The notes below the pieces were generated by a model. The model was not told the DNA's origin and did not search any database. It saw nothing but the letters and a program-made list of their open reading frames with translations. A DNA stretch of 40,098 bases from an uncultured Clostridia bacterium (GTDB lineage: Bacteria > Bacillota > Clostridia > Oscillospirales > Ruminococcaceae), in NCBI GenBank assembly GCA_945829235.1, contig CALZUA010000028.1, forward strand, positions 1 through 40,098. The letters run 5' to 3'. Numbering within the stretch: the stretch's first letter is position 1; each line of letters begins with the position of its first letter. A program made the translations under genes and the position numbers. This document shows positions 33,264-40,098 of this stretch, piece after piece.

Positions 33264-33292
33264 ATTATATCGCCCGAGCGAACATTTGTCAA
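33264..33292 (-). promoter_or_regulatory. perfect consensus promoter, leftward, distal
   Basis: On the minus strand TTGACA (33287-33292), 17 bp, TATAAT (33264-33269). It fires into a region with no convincing ORF until the ATG at 32972, so it yields either a ~285-base structured leader or a separate small RNA. Confidence 0.75.
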
Positions 33293-33332
33293 TGCACCGA
33301 GCGCGAAATGTATATAAATTGAACACGAATGG

Positions 33333-33369
33333 TAAAAAAAACAGGTTCGCCGAGAAATCCCGCGAACCC
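33333..33369 (-). terminator. intrinsic terminator of the AgrA/AgrC-like operon
   Basis: On the minus strand GGTTCGC...GCGAACC (arms at 33362-33368 and 33344-33350) followed by a run of eight T (33334-33341), directly after the kinase stop codon at 33378. Confidence 0.9.
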
Positions 33370-33377
33370 GTTTGTCT

Positions 33378-34661
33378 TTATTCCGTGTACAACGCAACCG
33401 TGATTGTGAACACATTGTCTTTTACATTGATTTCCGATGTTCCGTTGTACCGCTCCAGCACCTCGTCAACATTCCTCAATCCATAGCCGTGTTTTTCCTT
33501 GTCAGCCTTTGAGGTAACAATTCTGCCGTTTTCTTTTTGCACGGCAGTCTTGAAAGAATTTGCGGCTTTGATTATCAGCATACCTTTTGAAAAATCCATT
33601 CCAAAATCGATAAACTTGTTTTCATCAACAAGCGAAACCGCTTGCAGAGCGTTATCAATCAGATTACCCAGAATTATGGTCAGGTCAAACGAAGGGAAGC
33701 TGAAATCCGAAGGCAAGGAAGCCTTGACGTTAATCTTAACCCCCATTTCCGCGGCAGGCTGGAGCTTGGCATTCAGCAGTCCGTCCACCGCCGGAAAACC
33801 CGTGTGGACAATCTCCGCCTTGTTTTGATAAGTGCCGATAATGCTTGAAATGTGATTTTTCGCCTCGTCGATATCGCCGTCCTCAAGGTATGAATTTATC
33901 GTCAAAAGATGGTTTTTGATATCGTGCCGCAATTTGCCCGTTGTGTTGTGCAAATCCTCCACAAGCAAAAGCTGATTTACATAATATTCATTCTGCTGTT
34001 TAATCAAAGCGCTTTCCTGCTGTTCTTTAAAAAGAAGCGATACCCTGTCGAACAAGAAGAAAACCATAAAATTTATTATCAAAATCGTTGCAACCGCAGA
34101 CGAGATTTCGTACACCGTAAGCCCTTGGTACCGAAAAAATACAATAAGCATATACAGCGATAAAACCGGCACGGTTAGCAGAGCAATCCAGTATGCTTTT
34201 GGCAAGGTATTCCCCTTTTTGATATTTTTGAAGCCGTTTGCCGCCATCGATAAGGCAAACAGCAGGCAATTTGTAGCAACAATGCCGATTATCGAATTAT
34301 AGTTGTTGGTTTCGGTCAACGGGAAGTTTATGTACCCCGTCAGCGTAACCACAATCATTTCCATGCACATCGAAACAGTGTACACAACCAAGCTCACAAA
34401 AATCTTTTTCTTTATTGACGAGATGTACAAAAACGTCAGCAGGAAATACGCCAAAAGATTTACGATAAGATTTAAAATCGGGATATTGATAACCAACGCC
34501 ACAAACGAGGTCAACACATAATACCCGACAAGCGCAAGTATCTCGGTTGATTTTTTCACGCATCTGTTATCGAAAAATGCGTGCATAAACTTGTAAACGG
34601 CAAACACACCCAACATCTGCGAGAGAAGATTTGCGATATTGTACGGAGTAAACTCAATCAT
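33378..34661 (-). CDS. AgrC-like GHKL sensor histidine kinase
   Basis: 427 residues. Six to seven membrane helices cover ~1-205, as in AgrC/ComD peptide-pheromone receptors. A helix leads to phosphoacceptor H246 in LRHDIKNHL, then a GHKL-type ATPase with N-box ILGNLIDNALQA and a KHGYGLRNV box. It phosphorylates the cotranscribed LytTR regulator: the genes overlap by 4 bases (ATGA), and GGAGGAG precedes this ATG inside the regulator's end. No pheromone precursor or AgrB-type protease is visible nearby, so the ligand is unknown and the pair may be an orphan receptor. Confidence 0.92.
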   Translation of the reverse strand: MIEFTPYNIANLLSQMLGVFAVYKFMHAFFDNRCVKKSTEILALVGYYVLTSFVALVINIPILNLIVNLLAYFLLTFLYISSIKKKIFVSLVVYTVSMCMEMIVVTLTGYINFPLTETNNYNSIIGIVATNCLLFALSMAANGFKNIKKGNTLPKAYWIALLTVPVLSLYMLIVFFRYQGLTVYEISSAVATILIINFMVFFLFDRVSLLFKEQQESALIKQQNEYYVNQLLLVEDLHNTTGKLRHDIKNHLLTINSYLEDGDIDEAKNHISSIIGTYQNKAEIVHTGFPAVDGLLNAKLQPAAEMGVKINVKASLPSDFSFPSFDLTIILGNLIDNALQAVSLVDENKFIDFGMDFSKGMLIIKAANSFKTAVQKENGRIVTSKADKEKHGYGLRNVDEVLERYNGTSEINVKDNVFTITVALYTE

Positions 34662-35374
34662 AGCTTTTCTCCTCCGAATTTCATCAGCGTTTCCCGAACT
34701 TCCTTACGTTTGTTTCGGCTGATGGGGATTGAGTCGCCGTTCGACATTGTTATTTCTTCGTATTTTATCAGCCTTATCTGATTGTAATTTATGATATACG
34801 AACGATGAACCTGTATAAATCCCGACTCGGATATCTGCGACATAATCTCCGATAACGTTGACTTAAATTCGTAGTTCCCACCCGTTGTGGCAATTTTGAA
34901 ATTATGGTTATAGCTCTCAAAATAAAGGATATCGCTGAACTTTATCCTAAACGTTCCCTGCTTGTTTTCAAACACAAAAACCCGCTCGGATTTGCTCAAA
35001 AGCTCAGCCGTGAGGTCAACCATTCTGAACAGCTTTTCCTTGTCAACAGGCTTCGGGAGAAAGTTCAGCGGCTGTACGTCAAACAACTGGCGGTCGTATG
35101 TATCCATCGCGGAAATATAAACAATGTTTACATCGTGGTCATTCAGCTCTTCCCTTATCCGATGCCCAAGCTCAACGCCGTTCATCTCCACAAGCTCTAT
35201 GTCAAGTATTATCAGGTCGCAACGACAACGCTTTAATTGCTCCCACAAATCCTCGGCATTGGAAAACACATTCACATCAAGCTCGCGATTTTTGAGCCGG
35301 CGGTACTCCGACAAGTACTCGCTCACCTGCTCGACAACCTCCGAGCAATCATCGCAAACAGCTATTCTTATCAC
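34658..35374 (-). CDS. AgrA-like LytTR response regulator
   Basis: 238 residues from GTG 35374. The receiver (1-~120) has VCDDC near 6-10, phospho-aspartate D58 in LIILDIEL, and a LPKPVDKE lysine. The LytTR DNA-binding domain (~135-238) has ILYFESYNH, FIQVHRSYIINYNQIRLI and SIPISRNKRKEV, the usual family blocks. The longer start at 35398 is rejected because its ATG lies within the -10 TATAAT of the operon promoter. The GTG has AGGGGG 7-8 bases upstream and a leader of about 16 bases. Targets would carry the paired direct repeats typical of LytTR regulators; none was identified here. Confidence 0.92.
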   Translation of the reverse strand: MIRIAVCDDCSEVVEQVSEYLSEYRRLKNRELDVNVFSNAEDLWEQLKRCRCDLIILDIELVEMNGVELGHRIREELNDHDVNIVYISAMDTYDRQLFDVQPLNFLPKPVDKEKLFRMVDLTAELLSKSERVFVFENKQGTFRIKFSDILYFESYNHNFKIATTGGNYEFKSTLSEIMSQISESGFIQVHRSYIINYNQIRLIKYEEITMSNGDSIPISRNKRKEVRETLMKFGGEKL

Positions 35375-35396
35375 TCCATCGCCCCCTTCATCTGAC

Positions 35397-35425
35397 ATTA
35401 TAGCACATTACTCCCGCAAAATCAA
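35397..35425 (-). promoter_or_regulatory. promoter of the AgrA/AgrC-like operon
   Basis: On the minus strand TTGATT (35420-35425), 17 bp, TATAAT (35397-35402). The -10 covers the first in-frame ATG of the regulator, which sets its start at the downstream GTG. Confidence 0.8.
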
Positions 35426-35461
35426 TACGAGAAATTTCAGCTTTCCTTAACCCATTTCAAC

Positions 35462-35486
35462 AAAAAAGCGAGCCGTTTGGCTCGCT
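35462..35486 (-). terminator. intrinsic terminator of spoVG
   Basis: On the minus strand AGCGAGCC-AAAC-GGCTCGCT followed by TTTTTTG; a perfect 8-bp stem 45 bases after the spoVG stop. Confidence 0.9.
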
Positions 35487-35530
35487 GTATTCTGCATTTT
35501 CGCTTAAACAAACTTGGCGCGAAATACCGT

Positions 35531-35803
35531 TTACGCGTTCTCGTTTGCGGCAATGTAGCGCTCATACGCGTCGAGAATTGCCCCCTCGATTTCATCGCGA
35601 ACCGCCGAGTTAATGGGGTGAACGATATCCCTGAAAATACCCGTTTCGTCTTTGCGGCTTGGCATTGCCACAAACCGCCTTGCACTGCCCTGAACCACCT
35701 TTATATCGTGAACAACAAGGCAATCGTCAAACGTTACCGATACAATCGCTTTGAGGTTTCCCTCATCGAAAAACTTTCTGAATTTGATATCTGTAATTTT
35801 CAT
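35531..35803 (-). CDS. spoVG: SpoVG, RNA-binding regulator
   Basis: 90 residues matching SpoVG: start MKITDIKFRKF, then KAIVSVTFDDCLVVHDIKVVQG, the highly conserved FVAMPSRK, and FRDIVHPINSAVRDEIEGAILDAYERY. SpoVG is a small nucleic-acid-binding regulator of sporulation, cell division and virulence-type functions in Firmicutes. The ATG at 35803 has GGGAG 8 bases upstream. An in-frame ATG at 35860 also has a good site (AGGAG, 8 bases) and lies ~27 bases after the predicted transcription start; it would add 19 mostly acidic residues. Both starts may be used. It has its own promoter and terminator. Confidence 0.95.
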   Translation of the reverse strand: MKITDIKFRKFFDEGNLKAIVSVTFDDCLVVHDIKVVQGSARRFVAMPSRKDETGIFRDIVHPINSAVRDEIEGAILDAYERYIAANENA

Positions 35804-35893
35804 TTTCTCGCACTCCCTTTTATCAAACGGCGTTTCTGCGTTTTCATCAAATCCGTTCATTGCGATTTCTCCTAACATTTTTTGTACTGTTTT

Positions 35894-35922
35894 ATTATAT
35901 ATGAAAAACCGATTGTTGTCAA
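35894..35922 (-). promoter_or_regulatory. perfect consensus promoter of spoVG
   Basis: On the minus strand TTGACA (35917-35922), 17 bp, TATAAT (35894-35899). It suggests vegetative sigma-A transcription, unlike the sigma-H-dependent spoVG promoter known in Bacillus subtilis. Confidence 0.85.
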
Positions 35923-35991
35923 TAAAATTATGGAAAAGTTCCCAAATTTTGTGAATAATCTTGCAAAATCGTCAAAATAACCGCAATTGTT

Positions 35992-36768
35992 TTACGCGAA
36001 AATCTTGAATGCAAAAATCACCGCGCCAAGTACCGTGAGCACAATTCCTGTCGCACGGTTGAGGGTTTTGGGAGTGGCTTTGTTGGCAAAAACCGCGGCA
36101 ATTCTCGCCCAAATCAGCGTGAACACAACGCACAAAATCAACACAAGCAGGTCCGGCATTCCGCCAAAAGAAATGTGCGAAATACAGCCCGTAAGCGCGG
36201 TGAACGTCATTATGAACACGCTTGTTCCGACCGCGGTTTTCAGCTCGTAGCCCAGCACGCTCGTCAACAGCATAAGCATCATCATTCCGCCGCCCGCGCC
36301 GACAAATCCGCAGATAAACCCGATTAAAACACCGCAGACAATCGACTGTACAATGCGCTTTTTCGGCGATACCGACTGCATTTTTTCCTTTGTGGTCATC
36401 ACGGGCTTTACGATGAATTTTATTCCCAGCAAAAATGTCATAATCACCGAGAAATTGCCCATTGTCGCTGACGGCAACAGCTTTGAAACATAGCTTCCCA
36501 CAACGGTGAAAACGAGCACGCTTATCATCATTACCAAGCCGTTTTTGATATCAAGATTTTTGTTTTTACCGTATGTATAAGCCGAAACCGCGCTTGCGAG
36601 AACATCGGACGCTAACGCAATGCTCACCGCCTGATACGGTTCAACGCCGAGAAAGGTTGTAATCATCGGCGCGATAACCGCCGCCGCGCTCATTCCCGCA
36701 AAGCCCGTGCCAAGTCCCGCGCCCATTCCCGCGAAAAACGTCACGACTACCGTGATAAAAATCTCCAT
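35992..36768 (-). CDS. TauE/SafE (TSUP) family permease
   Basis: 258 residues with about eight membrane helices in two homologous halves: GLGTGFAGMSAAAVIAPM in the first and GFVGAGGGMMMLMLL in the second, the duplicated glycine-rich motifs of the TSUP/DUF81 family. These proteins move small sulfur or organic anions such as sulfite, sulfoacetate or taurine-derived anions; the substrate cannot be predicted. ATG 36768 is chosen over 36786 because GGGGG lies 6-7 bases before it. It has its own promoter (36801-36829); no sulfur-metabolism gene is adjacent. Confidence 0.9.
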   Translation of the reverse strand: MEIFITVVVTFFAGMGAGLGTGFAGMSAAAVIAPMITTFLGVEPYQAVSIALASDVLASAVSAYTYGKNKNLDIKNGLVMMISVLVFTVVGSYVSKLLPSATMGNFSVIMTFLLGIKFIVKPVMTTKEKMQSVSPKKRIVQSIVCGVLIGFICGFVGAGGGMMMLMLLTSVLGYELKTAVGTSVFIMTFTALTGCISHISFGGMPDLLVLILCVVFTLIWARIAAVFANKATPKTLNRATGIVLTVLGAVIFAFKIFA

Positions 36769-36800
36769 TAAAATCCCCCAAATCACTTTCGCATACGCAT

Positions 36801-36829
36801 ATTATACACCCATTCGGCAATTTTTGCAA
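36801..36829 (-). promoter_or_regulatory. promoter of the TSUP permease
   Basis: On the minus strand TTGCAA (36824-36829), 17 bp, TATAAT (36801-36806), about 30 bases before the ATG. Confidence 0.75.
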
Positions 36830-36876
36830 GTGTAATTTGTTGAATTTTCTTTTGGGAGCAATTTTTGCAATTAACC

Positions 36877-38052
36877 TCAACAGCCGCGTTGCTTTCCCAA
36901 CGCGAATTTCTCCAGCCACGTTATTCTGCTGTGAACCAAATCCGCAATTGCCGCGCGCCGCTTGCTGTCGATGAATAAAATCGTTTTTTCATCGCAAAGA
37001 AAATCGCAGATATCCTTTTCAACGCCGCTCAGTTTCTCAAACTCAACCCAGTCAAACGAGGTCACCAGTTTAAGCTGTTCGAGAAACGTTTTCTTGAACG
37101 GCTTGCAAATCAGGTTGTTGAACAGATTTTCCGCGAAATTGCAGTAGCCGAGCGATGAGCCGCTGTCGTAAATCGGCGCGGCACTCGTCCATTTCAGCGT
37201 GTCGGGGTTTCGCAAAATGCCGAAATTGTTGAAATGCCGGTCCTCGTTCGCGACAAGATAATCCAGCACAAGCATCTCATCAAGCGCGTGCTCAATATCG
37301 GAAAGTCCGTTCTCCTTGCAGAGCGTGACGTAGTGCATATAGTCGTTGTGGTGGTTGGGCTTCGGGCGGATTTTCATAACGTGGAACGCGGTCACAAGCT
37401 CGTTTTCGGGCGTGACAAAATCCTCGCAGGCGCTGTACGGCTCGTCGTTTCGCCACACGAGCGTGTACGGTATATGTGCAATCCCAAGCCGCTCCATTAT
37501 CATCGATGCAATCACCTCGTTAAACGGTTGCTGATGATACGGCGGCTCGCCCGCTTTTATCAGATACCGCTTTCCGTCAATGATTTCCCAGCGCTTTTTC
37601 AGGCAACCCTCGGTTGTTACATCGGGCGAGCAAAGGCTGTCAGCAAGGCTCGGCGGCATTTCCCCGAACAAAAGTCTGCCCATATCCTCGGAAAATGCGT
37701 TGTCGTAAAAATTGATTTTCGACCAAACCAAGTCGCTGTCCATCGGCTTAATCCAGTAAGCGTCAGACAGGCACAGCCCAAAGCTTTCCGGCAGGAAAAG
37801 TCGGGTTGTGCGGACGTTCATTTCGTAGAGCAAATCGCGTATTCTGAAGCGCTCCATAGGCATAGCGCGGTTACGCCACCACGCGTTGAGTTCACCGCGA
37901 TTTACAATTCCGTTCTTGATTCGCACGCCAACCGGAAGGTGTTCAACCGAGAAAATCTCACCGATTTTTTCTATCATACAAGTTGCATCTTTGAGAAAAA
38001 TTTCCGCAACAGGCGTGGTTTTGTGCATTAAAGTGCAGCCTATTATGTTCAT
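36877..38052 (-). CDS. HipA-like kinase-domain protein, leftward
   Basis: 391 residues. The C-terminal two thirds resemble the HipA kinase fold: RYLIKAG with a lysine suited to ATP binding, then PFNEVIASMIMERLGI, the catalytic-loop-like DYLVANEDRHFNNFG (~264-280), and APIYDSGSSLG as the metal-binding segment. The N-terminal ~150 residues are unrecognised and lack the usual HipA N-lobe glycine-rich SxxGxQPK motif. No HipB-type helix-turn-helix antitoxin is adjacent, so a classical toxin-antitoxin pair is not supported; HipA-like kinases can phosphorylate tRNA synthetases or other proteins. ATG 38052 has GAGGG 8 bases upstream; the longer frame from 38109 would start inside the promoter region. 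It is divergent from a second HipA-like gene. Confidence 0.8.
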   Translation of the reverse strand: MNIIGCTLMHKTTPVAEIFLKDATCMIEKIGEIFSVEHLPVGVRIKNGIVNRGELNAWWRNRAMPMERFRIRDLLYEMNVRTTRLFLPESFGLCLSDAYWIKPMDSDLVWSKINFYDNAFSEDMGRLLFGEMPPSLADSLCSPDVTTEGCLKKRWEIIDGKRYLIKAGEPPYHQQPFNEVIASMIMERLGIAHIPYTLVWRNDEPYSACEDFVTPENELVTAFHVMKIRPKPNHHNDYMHYVTLCKENGLSDIEHALDEMLVLDYLVANEDRHFNNFGILRNPDTLKWTSAAPIYDSGSSLGYCNFAENLFNNLICKPFKKTFLEQLKLVTSFDWVEFEKLSGVEKDICDFLCDEKTILFIDSKRRAAIADLVHSRITWLEKFALGKQRGC

Positions 38053-38097
38053 TGAATTCAGCCCTCTTTTCTTTATAGTTTTAAAAAACCTGACGTT

Positions 38098-38126
38098 ATT
38101 ATAACACATAATTCTCGGCGTGTCAA
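38098..38126 (-). promoter_or_regulatory. consensus promoter of the leftward HipA-like gene
   Basis: On the minus strand TTGACA (38121-38126), 17 bp, TATAAT (38098-38103). Back to back with the plus-strand promoter at 38148-38176; the two -35 elements are 21 bases apart, so one regulator could control both. Confidence 0.88.
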
Positions 38127-38147
38127 GATTTTTTAAATAAAATTTGC

Positions 38148-38176
38148 TTGACTTATGTTGAAGTTGGTGATATACT
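38148..38176 (+). promoter_or_regulatory. promoter of the rightward HipA-like operon
   Basis: TTGACT (38148-38153), 17 bp, TATACT (38171-38176), followed by GGAGGAG before the ATG at 38222. Confidence 0.8.
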
Positions 38177-38221
38177 CAAATTGTGGATATTTCGCAAAAT
38201 TTTGTTCAACGGAGGAGAAAA

Positions 38222-39037
38222 ATGCTACCCTTAACCGACCTCACGCATTTGCACTGGGAAGGAATTGAAGCCGGAAAACCAACCACAACCGGCTCTTTTC
38301 TCAAAGCTGTTGCCGATTTGCCCTGCGGCAGAGTTTTCTACAAATTATCGCTTGCGGATATTGTTTTAAACAAAATTATCGGCTACGAGTCGTTTTTCGA
38401 GGTGATTGCATCGAGGTTGTGCCGAGAGCTTGGGATTGAGTGCGTAAACTACGAGCTTATCCGCGCGAAAATTCTCCTCCCGAACAACTCCGAGTGCATC
38501 GAAACGCACCTTTGCGCGTCACGCGATTTCCGAGGAAATTTCAAAAAAGAAACCGCCGAGGGACTTTGCCTGTTGCTGGGAAAGGACGGCGAAACCGCTT
38601 TGGAAACGCTCAGAAGGCTTGGCTTTTCCGATTTCATCGACCGGTTGCTCCTCACAGACTTTTTGATTTGCAACAGGGACAGGCACGGAAAAAATCTTGA
38701 GTTTTACACAAAAAACGGCGCTACAAAGCCCGTTCCGCTGTTTGACAACGGCTTTTCCTTTGTAGCGCCTTATGGGAATAATTTGGAAATTATCGAGAAA
38801 TTCAACCCGCTCAGAGATATGCCCGTGAACAACTTTTTAGGCTCGAAAAGTCTTGAGGAAAATCTGCGGTTAATACAAAAAAACGTGGTTGTAAACAAGC
38901 CGAAAAACGGCTTCAGAACAGAGCTTTTTCGGGATATGGAGGACTTGCCGAGCGTTGTCGGGAACAAGGCTTGGGAGATTTTTGAAAGCAGGTACTTTTA
39001 TGCAAAAGACAGAAAAATTCTTGTTGAAGGACAGTGA
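38222..39037 (+). CDS. HipA-like kinase-domain protein, rightward
   Basis: 271 residues, compact. The first third has VFYKLSLADIV and GYESFFEVIASRLCRELGI, resembling the ATP-binding lobe and following helix. The catalytic segment DFLICNRDRHGKNLEFY (~147-163) matches the HipA-type D-x-x-x-x-N-x-D-R-H-x-x-N pattern, and VPLFDNGFSF (~172-181) matches the metal-binding DxG. It is thus a minimal, intact-looking HipA-type kinase without the N-subdomain-1 of HipA. GGAGGAG fixes the ATG at 38222. Its end overlaps the next gene by 38 bases in another frame, so the two are coupled. It is only distantly similar to the divergent kinase at 36877-38052. Confidence 0.82.
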   Translation: MLPLTDLTHLHWEGIEAGKPTTTGSFLKAVADLPCGRVFYKLSLADIVLNKIIGYESFFEVIASRLCRELGIECVNYELIRAKILLPNNSECIETHLCASRDFRGNFKKETAEGLCLLLGKDGETALETLRRLGFSDFIDRLLLTDFLICNRDRHGKNLEFYTKNGATKPVPLFDNGFSFVAPYGNNLEIIEKFNPLRDMPVNNFLGSKSLEENLRLIQKNVVVNKPKNGFRTELFRDMEDLPSVVGNKAWEIFESRYFYAKDRKILVEGQ

Positions 39038-39398
39038 CCAAAACGGCGAAATTATCGGCTTGATAAGCTATTCTCACGAAACAAAACGGCTCACAATCGA
39101 GCCTATCCCGCCAAAATCGCCCGAGCAATTGTCGGAGTACCCGCTTTCGTTTCAGCTGGCGATACAAAGCGGTTGCCGAGAGCTTCCCGAGAAATGGGTT
39201 GAGCTTTGGATTTCGGACAGGGTTGTGCCGCCGGAGCGACAAGGATTGCTCGAAAGGCTAAACGAGCACGGCGTTGCCGAGTACGACGAGTTCGCGATAA
39301 TGAAGCTCGCGGGCGGCAAAAACACAATGGACGGGACGTTCTGGGAGCAGGTTTCCGACGCGACAACTGCCGAAACTATTCTCCGAAACAGGCAATAA
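39000..39398 (+). CDS. small unknown protein coupled to the HipA-like kinase
   Basis: 132 residues from ATG 39000, inside the last 38 bases of the kinase gene, with only a weak AGCAGG upstream; translation coupling is likely. It is soluble, with an N-terminal strand-rich part (FLLKDSDQNGEIIGLISYSHETKRLTIE split across two strands), then helices around EYPLSFQLAIQS and VPPERQGLLERLNEHG. The RQGLLERLNEHGVAEYDEF segment recalls a recurring substrate- or kinase-associated motif, but I do not recognise a family and there is no helix-turn-helix. It may be the regulator or target of the kinase, filling the place of an antitoxin; that is inference from position only. Confidence 0.75.
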   Translation: MQKTEKFLLKDSDQNGEIIGLISYSHETKRLTIEPIPPKSPEQLSEYPLSFQLAIQSGCRELPEKWVELWISDRVVPPERQGLLERLNEHGVAEYDEFAIMKLAGGKNTMDGTFWEQVSDATTAETILRNRQ

Positions 39399-39421
39399 TT
39401 CTCGCCGCAAATCCCCGCTCA

Positions 39422-40054
39422 TCACCGAATTTTCGCAAGCTTTCCCTTGTCCATTTCGCAGACGGTGTCGCACAAAATGTCAATATCCTCGGCGGAATGC
39501 GAGGCTATCAAAATCGTTTTGCCCTGCGATTTCAGGTCAAGCAAATACTCCCGCATATCCGCAACGCCGTCTTTATCCAAGCCGTTCATCGGCTCGTCCA
39601 GCACCAACAAATCGGGGTTCTCCATAATCGCTTGTGCAAGTCCAAGTCGTTGCCGCATACCGAGCGAATACTTGCGAACGTGCCGCTTCAAATCGGGGTT
39701 TAATCCGACTTTTTCCATTGTTTTTTTGATATCTTCACCGGCAATTTTCCCGCGTAAATCCGCGAGCAATTTCAGATTTTTGTAGCCCGAATAATACGGA
39801 ATAAACCCCGGAGTTTCGATGATAATTCCCGTGTTTTGCGGGAAATCACAGTCCTTGCCGATACGCTTTCCCGAAACGGTGATTTCGCCCGCAGTTGGCT
39901 TAACAAAGCCACAAATACACTTCATCAGCATTGTTTTTCCGCTTCCGTTGCGCCCGATTAAGCCGTGAATTTTTCCGCGCTCAAAGTGTACGGAAATGTC
40001 CTTCAAAATCTCGTTTTTTTGCAAAATTAAGCCAACATTTTTTACTTCAATCAT
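39422..40054 (-). CDS. ABC transporter ATP-binding protein
   Basis: 210 residues, complete. Walker A GRNGSGKT near 34-41, Q-loop near PQNTGII, signature YSLGMRQR, Walker B LLVLDEP, D-loop MNGLD and switch histidine ASHS. The length and sequence resemble the bacitracin/lantibiotic-type or DUF-permease-associated drug exporters (CcmA-like). No permease is encoded downstream in this window, so its partner may be the upstream gene running off the right edge or elsewhere. GGAGGG about 10 bases before the ATG at 40054. It converges on the small gene ending at 39398. Confidence 0.92.
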   Translation of the reverse strand: MIEVKNVGLILQKNEILKDISVHFERGKIHGLIGRNGSGKTMLMKCICGFVKPTAGEITVSGKRIGKDCDFPQNTGIIIETPGFIPYYSGYKNLKLLADLRGKIAGEDIKKTMEKVGLNPDLKRHVRKYSLGMRQRLGLAQAIMENPDLLVLDEPMNGLDKDGVADMREYLLDLKSQGKTILIASHSAEDIDILCDTVCEMDKGKLAKIR

Positions 40055-40055
40055 C

Positions 40056-40098
40056 TCAGCCGCCCTCCATAAAATTGAGTTTTTTCAGCGCAAAAAAA
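40056..40098 (-). CDS. C-terminal end of an upstream gene, partial
   Basis: On the minus strand a frame open from the window edge reads FFALKKLNFMEGG and stops one base before the ABC ATPase ATG (TGA-G-ATG). This spacing, with the GGAGGG Shine-Dalgarno inside the last codons, is typical of an operon partner. Only 13 codons are visible, so the product is unknown. Confidence 0.4.
   Translation of the reverse strand, partial: FFALKKLNFMEGG

Noticed and set aside
36877-39398. Classical HipBA toxin-antitoxin operon
   Set aside because: No helix-turn-helix HipB-like gene before or after either kinase, and the N-terminal HipA subdomain motif is missing.

Overview
The window looks like a chromosomal segment of a Gram-positive, low-to-mid GC member of the Clostridia, most likely a gut Ruminococcus or related Oscillospiraceae. 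The evidence is indirect: strong GGAGG ribosome binding sites, many near-consensus sigma-A promoters (TTGACA-17-TATAAT), a spoVG gene, an AgrC/AgrA-type LytTR pair, a lipoprotein solute-binding protein, no outer-membrane genes, and an NRPS with the domain order described for gut clostridial peptide-aldehyde clusters such as the rup locus of Ruminococcus bromii (recalled, not searched). No rRNA or tRNA gene and no CRISPR array was seen.

Layout, left to right. 1-165: a (TCTG)n microsatellite at the window edge, overlapping the predicted start site of a leftward promoter. 292-1023 (-): MazG-like pyrophosphohydrolase. 1353-5940 (+): a two-gene sensory operon, a lipoprotein solute-binding protein fused to a 5'-nucleotidase-C-like domain, followed by a dCache hybrid histidine kinase with two receivers. 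6346-11690 (+): a three-gene phosphorelay operon (7TM/MASE-type hybrid kinase, CheY-like receiver, 7TM hybrid kinase with REC-Hpt-REC) that lacks a DNA-binding output. 11901-20951 (+): a biosynthetic operon with a MATE exporter carrying a C-terminal HATPase-like domain and a 2425-residue C-A-T-C-A-T-reductase NRPS. 21124-22920 (+): a degenerate-GGDEF/intact-EAL c-di-GMP phosphodiesterase with its own consensus promoter.

22967-24272 (-): an ECF sigma factor with an overlapping membrane anti-sigma-like gene and an ECF-style promoter. 24536-25393 (+): a decayed chimera of a response-regulator receiver and a secreted Fn3-like protein. 25681-26037 (+): small unknown protein. 26100-26417: a promoter, hairpins and a terminator with no convincing ORF, a candidate structured non-coding RNA. 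26438-26974 (-): FMN-dependent flavodoxin-like reductase. 27132-30516 (-): a ferrous-iron uptake operon (feoA, truncated GNAT, feoA, feoB, Cys-rich FeoB-associated protein) with four copies of a GTTAG-N6-CTAAC palindrome. 30813-32972 (-): an unusual fusion of a HemW-like radical SAM enzyme, a Nudix domain and an NrtR-like winged helix. 33378-35374 (-): AgrC/AgrA-like two-component pair without a visible AgrD/AgrB. 35531-35803 (-): spoVG. 35992-36768 (-): TauE/SafE-type permease. 36877-39398: two divergent HipA-like kinases, the rightward one overlapping a small unknown partner. 39422-40054 (-): ABC transporter ATPase, preceded by the last codons of another gene at the window edge.

Taken together this is a sensing- and signalling-rich region surrounding a small NRPS pathway. 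The most promising items are the NRPS/exporter operon, the radical SAM-Nudix-winged helix fusion, the candidate ncRNA, the repeated feo palindrome, the divergent HipA-like pair and the microsatellite at a promoter start site.
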